In this document: positions 28,701-35,203 of the stretch, in pieces
Numbering within the stretch: the first letter of the stretch is position 1
Layout: the number at the start of each line of letters is the position of its first letter
DNA from: Clostridium chrysemydis
GTDB lineage: Bacteria > Bacillota > Clostridia > Clostridiales > Clostridiaceae
Reading direction: 5' to 3'
NCBI RefSeq assembly: GCF_015234215.1
Contig: NZ_JADEKP010000001.1
Span: 434,001-498,000 of the forward strand
Length of the DNA: 64,000 bases
The notes under the pieces: generated by a model
Told to the model about the DNA's origin: nothing
Seen by the model: only the letters and a program-made list of their open reading frames with translations
Database searches by the model: none
Position numbers and translations under genes: made by a program

Positions 28701-29396
28701 TTGAAAATATTAAATTCTTTTAATTTAAAGGTTATTGCAATAGTCTCTATGGTGTTAGACCATATTTATACATATATAAATGGACCAACAGGGAATAGTA
28801 TCCCTATATGGTTTGGATATTTAGGGAAAATAGCAGCACCTATTTTCTTTTATTTGATAGTAGAAGGGTTCTATCACACAAGGGATAGGGGAAAGTACTT
28901 AAGTAGATTAGTACTGTTTGGTGCCCTTATGTTTGGAGTGGATAGCTTACTTGGAATACAAAACAACATATTTTTATCCCTTGCATGTTCAGTTGCTATA
29001 ATGATGGGACTTGAATATGTTAAAAAAGGTGGAAATAAGTCAAAGGGGATTATATTTACTATAATAATGTCTGTAGTAATATTATTTACAGAAGCATCTG
29101 GTTTTGGTTTATTTATGACTTATATATTTTACTTCTTTAGAGATAAAAAGCTAATTTTAAGTTTAACTTATATTTTATTTAGTTTATCTTCTGTTATTTT
29201 AACTTTAGGACAACCTAATTTTTACGATCAGATATTTTTATATGATTATGGGTGGATGATGGTTTTTGCACTTCCATTAATATTACTTTATAACGGAAAA
29301 TTAGGAATTAGAAATAAATTTGTTAAATGGATGTTTTACATATTCTATCCATTACATTTAATAATAATAGTTTTAATATCAAGATTTTGTTTTTAA
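28701..29396 (+). CDS. TraX family membrane protein
   Basis: A 231-residue membrane protein with 7-8 hydrophobic segments, matching the TraX family (KVIAIVSMVLDHIYTYI, KIAAPIFFYLIVEGFYHTRD, FYPLHLIIIVLIS). TraX of the F plasmid N-acetylates pilin; chromosomal Firmicute members have no settled role. No conjugation genes lie nearby. I start it at TTG 28701 with AAAGGGG upstream, since the frame extending upstream has no ribosome site. It ends in a long terminator shared with the convergent lysR gene. Confidence 0.85.
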   Translation: MKILNSFNLKVIAIVSMVLDHIYTYINGPTGNSIPIWFGYLGKIAAPIFFYLIVEGFYHTRDRGKYLSRLVLFGALMFGVDSLLGIQNNIFLSLACSVAIMMGLEYVKKGGNKSKGIIFTIIMSVVILFTEASGFGLFMTYIFYFFRDKKLILSLTYILFSLSSVILTLGQPNFYDQIFLYDYGWMMVFALPLILLYNGKLGIRNKFVKWMFYIFYPLHLIIIVLISRFCF

Positions 29397-29403
29397 TAAA
29401 AGC

Positions 29404-29445
29404 AAATTTAAGCCACTTATTTTTAAAAATAAGTGGCTTAAATTT
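29404..29445. terminator. Bidirectional terminator, 42-bp perfect palindrome
   Basis: Two 21-base arms (29404-29424 and 29425-29445) are exact reverse complements with a GC-containing core (AAGCCACTT). It serves traX and the convergent lysR gene. Confidence 0.9.
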
Positions 29446-30334
29446 ATTTAATATTTACTTTGTATTTTTCTAAAATAAAATCTTTAAATAGTTTTGCTTG
29501 GTCTGATAAAGGATGGTCTTTTAAAAATGCCATATATATATATTTACTATCTACTTTATCTTTTATTTTAATAGTTGAAATAGTATTTTTGTTTATTAGA
29601 GGCGTGTTTGGAATTATAGATATTCCAGCGCCGGCTGAAACTAAACTTTCAAGCATACTTGAATTACTAGGTTCAACTGCAATCTTTGGAGTATATCCTA
29701 AAACATCAACATAAGATACAGCATCAGAATTTCTTTCTTCGCAAAAAGCTATAAACTTTTCTTCTTTAAGGTCTTTAAGAAAAATCTCATCCTTACTAGA
29801 AAGTTTATGATTTTTAGGAACTATAATAACGTAGTCTTCTTTTTTAATAGGAATAGAAAATATATACTTATCGTTAATTTCATTTTTAAAACCATAGTAA
29901 AAACCTAAATCTATTTTCCCATTTTTTAAATCATATAGTATTTCATCTTTTTTTTGATAATTAAAATTTATCTTAAGGTTTGAGTTATAATCTAAAAACT
30001 CTGTTATTACAAAAGGCATAAAGTATTTTGAAACACTTGGAGTAGATGAGATTAATAAAGATTTATTTTCACATTTAAGTCTTTGATTTATTTTAGAAAT
30101 TCCAGTTTCTATTTCTATTAAAGCTAAATTTGCATGTTTTAAAAATATCTCGCCAAAGGGAGTTAAAATAATATTTCTTCCTTTCTTTTGAAATAATTTA
30201 ACATTTAATTCTTCTTCTAACTTTGATATTGATTTACTTAAGGTTGGTTGAGTAACAGATAATATCTTTGAAGCTTTAGTAAAGTTTAAAGTTTCAGATA
30301 CTATTTTAAAGTATTCTAGTTGTTGTAAATTCAT
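29444..30334 (-). CDS. LysR family transcriptional regulator
   Basis: A 296-residue LysR regulator. The N-terminal HTH (LQQLEYFKIVSETLNFTKASKILSVTQPTLSKSI) is followed by a two-lobe effector domain from about residue 90. It is transcribed divergently from the ferredoxin-nitroreductase gene, the usual arrangement for a LysR regulator and its target. A T-N11-A type site lies in the shared gap. AGGTGA precedes the ATG. Confidence 0.93.
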   Translation of the reverse strand: MNLQQLEYFKIVSETLNFTKASKILSVTQPTLSKSISKLEEELNVKLFQKKGRNIILTPFGEIFLKHANLALIEIETGISKINQRLKCENKSLLISSTPSVSKYFMPFVITEFLDYNSNLKINFNYQKKDEILYDLKNGKIDLGFYYGFKNEINDKYIFSIPIKKEDYVIIVPKNHKLSSKDEIFLKDLKEEKFIAFCEERNSDAVSYVDVLGYTPKIAVEPSNSSMLESLVSAGAGISIIPNTPLINKNTISTIKIKDKVDSKYIYMAFLKDHPLSDQAKLFKDFILEKYKVNIK

Positions 30335-30360
30335 TCTATTTCACCTGCAAAATTTTATTT

Positions 30361-30375
30361 ATAACTAAAAGTTAT
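30361..30375. promoter_or_regulatory. LysR-type operator (T-N11-A)
   Basis: ATAACTAAAAGTTAT is a perfect 15-bp inverted repeat, 27 bp from the lysR start and about 108 bp from the nitroreductase start. It fits the T-N11-A rule for LysR sites. Confidence 0.65.
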
Positions 30376-30482
30376 AATTATATGAAAAAATTCAATTAGA
30401 CCTATATATAAATAGTGATGTATAATACAATAAATTATAAATTTGAACTTAGAATAAGTCAAAAATTTGGAGGAAAAAAATT

Positions 30483-31301
30483 ATGATGTTAGTAGATAGA
30501 GATAAATGTATAGGGTGTACTCTTTGTATCAAAGATTGTCCAGTAAAAGATATAGAATTAAATAGTGGTAAAGCATTCGTGAAAAATGAAGCTTGTATTA
30601 ATTGTGGACACTGCATTGCTATTTGTCCTAAGAATGCTGTCTTTACAGATGAGAAAACTATGGAAGAGGTTATAGAATATAAAGAAGACGAATTTAAGGT
30701 AGAGCCAGAAAATTTATTAAACTTCATTAAATTTAGAAGAAGTGTTAGAAACTTTAAAGATAAAGAAATTGAAGACGAAAAAATAATGAAAATAATTGAA
30801 GCTGGTAGATATACTCAAACTTCTACAAACAGTCAAGATGTATCTTATGTAGTAGTTAAAGATAAGATAAATGAATTAAAAGATTTAGCTATGGAAAGCC
30901 TTTTTGAAAAAGGTAAGTACTTAATTGAAAATCTAAATGAAGATACAAAGCCTTTTGAAAGATACGCAAGAAAATGGATCAATATGTTTGAAGAATATAA
31001 AAAAGATAATAAAAAGGATGGATTATTCTTTAATGCACCAGTTGTTATTTTAGTAGTTTCAAAAACTCCTATAAATGGTGGATTGGCTTCATCAAATATG
31101 GAACTTATGATAGACTCCTTAGGACTTGGAACTTTCTTTAGTGGATTCTTCCAAAGAGCTGCAGTTTCAAATAAAAAAATAATGGAATTTTTAGGTTTAG
31201 AGGAAGATCAAAATATTGTTAGCTGTATGGTAGTTGGTTATCCAAACGTAAAATATCAAAGAACTGTCCCAAGAAAAGAAGCAAAAGTAACTTTTAAATA
31301 A
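30483..31301 (+). CDS. Ferredoxin-fused nitroreductase family protein
   Basis: A 272-residue protein. The N-terminal ~60 residues hold two 4Fe-4S motifs, CIGCTLCIKDCP and CINCGHCIAICP. A nitroreductase-like FMN domain follows (FRRSVRNFKDKEIEDEKI from about 85). Such fusions pass electrons from the clusters to a flavin for reduction of nitro or quinone compounds; the natural substrate is unknown. GGAGG precedes the ATG, with a second ATG one codon on. It is likely controlled by the divergent LysR protein. Confidence 0.92.
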   Translation: MMLVDRDKCIGCTLCIKDCPVKDIELNSGKAFVKNEACINCGHCIAICPKNAVFTDEKTMEEVIEYKEDEFKVEPENLLNFIKFRRSVRNFKDKEIEDEKIMKIIEAGRYTQTSTNSQDVSYVVVKDKINELKDLAMESLFEKGKYLIENLNEDTKPFERYARKWINMFEEYKKDNKKDGLFFNAPVVILVVSKTPINGGLASSNMELMIDSLGLGTFFSGFFQRAAVSNKKIMEFLGLEEDQNIVSCMVVGYPNVKYQRTVPRKEAKVTFK

Positions 31302-31312
31302 TTCGACATATA

Positions 31313-31341
31313 TTGACAAAATTAACCAAACGAAGTATAAT
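31313..31341 (+). promoter_or_regulatory. Consensus sigma-A promoter
   Basis: TTGACA (31313-31318), a 17-bp spacer and TATAAT (31336-31341): a perfect consensus match 25 bp before the acetyltransferase ATG. Confidence 0.9.
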
Positions 31342-31365
31342 ATCTCTGAAATAAAGGAGGTAGCT

Positions 31366-31866
31366 ATGTACAGTGGGGAAAAGGTAATTTTAAGGTTATG
31401 TTCGGACGAAATTTTAAAATCATTAGAAAATGATTTTAACTGTTTAGGTATTGAAGAATTATTGTATAGTGAACTATTTGCAAAAAAGAAAAATAATTTG
31501 GACTATCATTTTGCAATAGAAAATGCACATACAGGAGATTATATTGGTATTTGTTCTATTTCTAACACAAGTGTTAAAAATAGAAATACAGAAATCTCAA
31601 TTGTGATCAAGGATAAAAGGCTTTTAGGCAAGGGGTATGAAGAAGATGCATTAAAGCTATTAGTCGATATGATGTTTAGAGAATACAATATAAACAAAAT
31701 AAAAGCTAAAGTAAGCGAGTTAGATGAAAATATAATTAAATCTTTCAAAAATGTTGGATTTAAAGAAGAAGGCAAATTAAGAGAAGAAGTCTATAAAGAT
31801 TTCAAATATCACGATTTAATTTTAGTTAGTTTATTTAAAAAAGATTACATAGAAAATCACATATAA
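31366..31866 (+). CDS. GNAT acetyltransferase (RimJ/RimL-like)
   Basis: A 166-residue GNAT protein with the acetyl-CoA loop RLLGKGYEEDALKLL near 86 and the C-terminal NVGFKEEGKLREEVYKD strand-helix. The loop usually reads GKGYGTDA; the Glu-Glu change may weaken CoA binding. A close paralogue lies at 46942. AAAGGAGG is ideally placed. It has its own consensus promoter and terminator. Substrate unknown. Confidence 0.88.
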   Translation: MYSGEKVILRLCSDEILKSLENDFNCLGIEELLYSELFAKKKNNLDYHFAIENAHTGDYIGICSISNTSVKNRNTEISIVIKDKRLLGKGYEEDALKLLVDMMFREYNINKIKAKVSELDENIIKSFKNVGFKEEGKLREEVYKDFKYHDLILVSLFKKDYIENHI

Positions 31867-31870
31867 TAAG

Positions 31871-31907
31871 AAAAATCACCTAAGGGAAATCTCTTAGGTG
31901 ATTTTTT
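31871..31907 (+). terminator. Intrinsic terminator
   Basis: A 14-bp perfect stem AAAAATCACCTAAG / CTTAGGTGATTTTT, 8-base loop and T-run. Confidence 0.95.
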
Positions 31908-31924
31908 GTTATTAGCATTATGTA

Positions 31925-31952
31925 ACACAAAATGAATTTAAAACATACTATA
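31925..31952 (+). promoter_or_regulatory. Possible sporulation (sigma-K-like) promoter
   Basis: CATACTATA (31944-31952) fits the sigma-K -10 pattern CATANNNTA. An AC dinucleotide (31925-31926, in GTAACAC) lies 17 bp upstream, as in the sigma-K -35. No sigma-A promoter is seen in the 78-bp gap. The predicted start would be some 35 bp before the Ser/Arg-rich gene. Confidence 0.5.
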
Positions 31953-31993
31953 TACTAGGTAAACTTTAATATTAATTATAAGAGGTGTTAATC

Positions 31994-32455
31994 GTGAGAA
32001 GAGGTTATGATAGATCAAGTAGAGGCCATAGTTTTTATAAAAGAAGGAATATAAAAAAAGAGGAAGGCTATAGCGCTTTTGATATCCCAGAAGATAGAAG
32101 ACATTTTAGTAGTAGTTCAAGTAGTAGTTCAAGTAGCAGAAGCTTTAGCAGAGAGGATTCATATAGCTATAAGTCAAGTTCTTCTTCTAGCATAAGTAGA
32201 AGTAATTCTTATAGTAGTGATTACAAAAGTTCTAAAAAATCATATAGTGGAAGTTATACTAGTTCTGATTCCTCAAGAGAAAGTAGTAGATATGATAGTT
32301 TTGATTCAAGGGATTCAAAGAGAAGTAGATGGAGTCATTCATTTAGTAGTAAGCCTAGTAGGGAAGAATCTATTTCATGGATATGGGAAAGTGATTTAAG
32401 AAGTCCTAAAAGAGAAAAAAGCGCTAAGAAAAGAAGATATTACACTAGGTATTAG
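31994..32455 (+). CDS. Ser/Arg-rich low-complexity protein
   Basis: A 153-residue basic protein with no globular domain. Roughly residues 40-120 are runs of serine mixed with Arg, Lys, Tyr and Asp, including an uninterrupted run of ten serines (SSSSSSSSSSRSFSR) and SSSSSSISRS. The ends are conserved-looking: RRGYDRSSRGHSFYKRR at the start, WIWESDL and a Lys/Arg/Tyr tail at the end. GTG 31994 has AGAGGTG six bases upstream; GTG 31985 lies in that site. The kinase gene follows after 29 bases, so this protein is a likely substrate. It resembles CotB/CotG-type spore proteins in composition, not by family. Confidence 0.75.
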   Translation: MRRGYDRSSRGHSFYKRRNIKKEEGYSAFDIPEDRRHFSSSSSSSSSSRSFSREDSYSYKSSSSSSISRSNSYSSDYKSSKKSYSGSYTSSDSSRESSRYDSFDSRDSKRSRWSHSFSSKPSREESISWIWESDLRSPKREKSAKKRRYYTRY

Positions 32456-32484
32456 ATTTAATCTTTAAAGATTAGGTATATAAA

Positions 32485-33219
32485 GTGGACAAGTATTTTT
32501 TAAAAGGACAAATGATAGAAAATTATAAACTTGTTAAACTTTTAGGGCAAGGAAGATATGGAATTGCTTATTTAGGAATAGATAAGAATGGGAAAAAGGT
32601 TGTTATTAAGCAATTTAAAAAAGAAATGCTAAAGGTAAGCTTAAGAAATATTAAATACGAAATTGAGATCTTAGAAAGGTTAAATTATAAATTTTTTCCT
32701 AAGTTTATAGGAACGTTTAAAGATAAATATAGGGAAGGATATATTTTAGAATATATTGAAGGAAAAGTTTTTGATGATTTAGTTTATAAAGAAAACTTAG
32801 AATTTAATAGAAGAGATATATTTAAAGTATGCTATAAATTATTAGATATAATTGAAATCTTACAAAGGAACAACGTAGCACACAGAGATATAAGATTGCC
32901 AAATGTAATTGTTAAAGAAGATAATTCTTTAGCACTAATTGATTTCGGGTTAGCAAAATTTATAGATAGTAGAAGTGATTTAAGAGTTTCAGATTTTTGG
33001 TATTTAGGTGATTTTTTAATTCATCTTTATTATACGAAGTATAATATTAGTTCTTATATTGATAGGCCTTGGTATGAGGAACTTAAGATATCTAAAGAAG
33101 AAAAATATTTTCTTGAAAGGTTAATGTCAAAAAGAAATAGTTTTAAAGATACTAACGAAATAAGAAGAGTATTAGATTTTTTAATTTCTAGTATAAATAC
33201 TGGTAAATACTATGAGTAA
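32485..33219 (+). CDS. Minimal Hanks-type Ser/Thr protein kinase
   Basis: A 244-residue soluble kinase with no membrane anchor or sensor domain. Gly-loop GQGRYG is at 21-26, the ATP lysine is Lys42 in VVIKQF, and DFG is at 153-155. The catalytic loop reads HRDIRLPN at 133-140: the base Asp135 is kept, but the usual HRDLKPxN lysine is Arg137. The activation segment is very short: DFWYLGD follows 15 residues after DFG, and no APE motif is seen. The start is GTG 32485 or ATG 32512 (AAAGG four bases upstream). It lies between the Ser/Arg-rich gene and a gene it overlaps by 8 bases. Confidence 0.85.
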   Translation: MDKYFLKGQMIENYKLVKLLGQGRYGIAYLGIDKNGKKVVIKQFKKEMLKVSLRNIKYEIEILERLNYKFFPKFIGTFKDKYREGYILEYIEGKVFDDLVYKENLEFNRRDIFKVCYKLLDIIEILQRNNVAHRDIRLPNVIVKEDNSLALIDFGLAKFIDSRSDLRVSDFWYLGDFLIHLYYTKYNISSYIDRPWYEELKISKEEKYFLERLMSKRNSFKDTNEIRRVLDFLISSINTGKYYE

Positions 33220-33772
33220 CAAAATAATAAGAATTTATAAAGAAAGTTTTAGGACTAATATATATACTAGGAACCATTTTAGGATGATTGGACTTTTAGA
33301 TGTTATTATAAACTTTGATGGTGTATACGAAAAAGTTACTTTAGCATATTATAGATCCTCTGGGACAAATGATGGGAAAATAGAGGGGCTATGGTATCCT
33401 ATAGTTGGAATAAAATTAGAAAATGGAGAATTTACAGAATTCACTAAAGAAATAAATAATATCTTAAAGAGTTCAACAAAAAAAGGTGTAGCAAAAAAAG
33501 GTTGGCTTGCAAAGTCAGTATTTTTTAGAAATAAAAAAAGAGTAGACAAAGCACTTGATGGATTTTCTTACGGTAGTTACTATGATGAACTTTTCAGGCT
33601 TGGAAAATTATTAAGGCACCTTTACGAAAGAAAAAATTATTTTTTAGATGAGAATTTAAATGGAGAAAAGCTTAATAAGATAGTTTTATCAAATAATATT
33701 TATCCAAATAATAAGTTTACTCAAAGGGAAAATTATGAAAGATTTTTAAGAGATATCTATCTTTTTAAATAA
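33212..33772 (+). CDS. Unrecognised protein coupled to the kinase gene
   Basis: A 186-residue basic soluble protein that I do not recognise. There is no signal peptide or membrane segment. It is rich in Tyr, Lys and Asn, with AYYRSSGTNDGKIEGLWYP in the first third and YYDELFRLGKLLRHLYERK in the last. It starts inside the end of the kinase gene (ATG overlapping TAA), which implies coupled expression and a joint role. It could be a kinase regulator, a second substrate or a coat component. A bidirectional hairpin ends the unit. Confidence 0.7.
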   Translation: MSNKIIRIYKESFRTNIYTRNHFRMIGLLDVIINFDGVYEKVTLAYYRSSGTNDGKIEGLWYPIVGIKLENGEFTEFTKEINNILKSSTKKGVAKKGWLAKSVFFRNKKRVDKALDGFSYGSYYDELFRLGKLLRHLYERKNYFLDENLNGEKLNKIVLSNNIYPNNKFTQRENYERFLRDIYLFK

Positions 33773-33775
33773 AAT

Positions 33776-33803
33776 AAGCTGCTGCAATATTTTGCAGCAG
33801 CTT
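33776..33803. terminator. Bidirectional hairpin terminator
   Basis: Perfect 12-bp arms AAGCTGCTGCAA and TTGCAGCAGCTT with loop TATT, between convergent genes. The T-rich tract is weaker than at other sites. Confidence 0.8.
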
Positions 33804-33809
33804 TATAAA

Positions 33810-34733
33810 TTAAATAGTTACTGTAGCGTTTTCGGTGGATTTTAGTTTTAAAAGAGCAAGTTTTTCTAATATTAAATTAAGTATTAAAAAGATTACAAAA
33901 AGTAGAGAGATTATATCTTTATCTGAAACTATAGAAAAGAAGAAAATAAAAGTTTCGATAGATAAAATAATAATCTTAGATTTAGTTAACTTTTCTTTTA
34001 AAATAGAATCTTGAATATAATACATTATCATCATAACAAAAGCTGAGCATATGAAAACAAATCCTAGTTTATCTAAAACATAATGAAGTGAATTTGAAAT
34101 TTCATCAATACTATCGTAAGAATTATATGCAAGGCTAGATCTAAATTCATTTTCTAGTGTGTCTGCATAAGTGATAGTAAAACCATTATCTAAATAAGTA
34201 CCGCCGCTTCCAGAACCCTTTAAATCTTCTGATATGTTCTTTTTATAATCGAAAACTACGTTGTCTCCTTTAGATATAGTAAGGTGGTGAATTCCGTTAT
34301 TAAATTCATTGTTAAATGAATTTAACTTATCTACTATAGATGTTCTAGATGCTTCATCTAAAGATTCTTTATTTTTTATTTCATTTGCTATAGAATCTAT
34401 CACAGTATTAGAAGTAGGACCATAATCTACCCAGAATTGATTTTGTTCTTTTTTTAGTTCAAAAACTGACAGAGCCTTTAAAATAAATCCAAGTAAAAAA
34501 ATAAATAAAGCTATTCTTTTTAAAATGTTTGTATATTTGCTTTGGGATTTTATTATAGTTTTAATATCAGATTTAACTGAATTTTCATCACCAAAACTTT
34601 TTATTGCTATATCAATACTTTCTTCTTTTGTATAACCTTCCTTAATTAAATCGCTTATCTTATCATATAAATGAAACTTCATTTCTTCTTTTAGAATTTT
34701 AGTTTCTGAATCCTTTGGATCTAAATTACTCAT
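33810..34733 (-). CDS. Membrane protein with permease-prefix-like N-terminus
   Basis: A 307-residue protein. The first ~65 residues (KFHLYDKISDLIKEGYTKEESIDIAIKSFGD) resemble the permease prefix/HAAS helical domain often coded beside PadR regulators. One membrane helix follows near 75, then a ~120-residue probably extracellular domain, then three to four helices at the C-terminus. It starts 1 base after the padR stop. The likely role is a PadR-controlled envelope or stress protein. Its activity is unknown. Confidence 0.75.
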   Translation of the reverse strand: MSNLDPKDSETKILKEEMKFHLYDKISDLIKEGYTKEESIDIAIKSFGDENSVKSDIKTIIKSQSKYTNILKRIALFIFLLGFILKALSVFELKKEQNQFWVDYGPTSNTVIDSIANEIKNKESLDEASRTSIVDKLNSFNNEFNNGIHHLTISKGDNVVFDYKKNISEDLKGSGSGGTYLDNGFTITYADTLENEFRSSLAYNSYDSIDEISNSLHYVLDKLGFVFICSAFVMMIMYYIQDSILKEKLTKSKIIILSIETFIFFFSIVSDKDIISLLFVIFLILNLILEKLALLKLKSTENATVTI

Positions 34734-34734
34734 T

Positions 34735-35070
34735 TTAGTTTCCCCCTAGAAATTTATCGATTATTATCTTTAAAATATTCCATTCTTTTGAGTTTTCTTT
34801 TAGTGTGTTAAGACCATCTTTAGTAATTTTATAATATCTTCGTCTACCTCCATTAGTTGGAGAACTATCATTCCAATACCCTTTTAGTAAACCTCGTTTT
34901 TCAAGCCTCTTTAATGAGACGTAAAGTGTAGCTTCTTTAATTTCAAACTGGTCATTTGAAATTTCTTTTATTTTCTTTAGAATTAAGTAGCCATACATAT
35001 CTTCACTTTTTAAAGTTGATAAAACTATTGAATCTATGTACCCCTTAAGGACTTCTTTATCAAATTCCAA
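34735..35070 (-). CDS. PadR family transcriptional regulator
   Basis: A 111-residue winged-helix regulator: IVLSTLKSEDMYGYLILKKI, then EATLYVSLKRLEKRGLLKGYW, then GGRRRYYKITKDG, which is the PadR pattern. TTG 35070 is favoured because GGAAGGGG ends 8 bases upstream; a GTG three codons earlier overlaps that site. PadR proteins usually repress their own operon, here with the membrane protein downstream. A palindrome in front of the gene is the probable site. Confidence 0.9.
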   Translation of the reverse strand: MEFDKEVLKGYIDSIVLSTLKSEDMYGYLILKKIKEISNDQFEIKEATLYVSLKRLEKRGLLKGYWNDSSPTNGGRRRYYKITKDGLNTLKENSKEWNILKIIIDKFLGGN

Positions 35071-35090
35071 AGTATACACCCCTTCCTTTT

Positions 35091-35104
35091 ATTAAGTACT
35101 TAAT
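35091..35104. promoter_or_regulatory. Palindrome upstream of padR
   Basis: ATTAAGTACTTAAT, a perfect 14-bp palindrome about 20 bp upstream of the padR start. Candidate autoregulatory operator. Confidence 0.45.
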
Positions 35105-35203
35105 ATAGTCAAGTAATATTTTCCAAATAATATAAAAAAAGTAATTAAAGATGCAACATTGGCGTAACAAAAGGGAATTAATATATAACTCGAGGTGGTC
35201 GAA

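Noticed and set aside
28701-29396. TraX as sign of an integrated conjugative element
   Set aside because: No relaxase, type IV secretion, integrase or att-like repeats are seen around it; chromosomal TraX homologues are common in Firmicutes.
32217-32399. Second open frame inside the Ser/Arg-rich gene
   Set aside because: It overlaps the Ser/Arg gene in another frame, lacks a ribosome site and arises from the repetitive codons.
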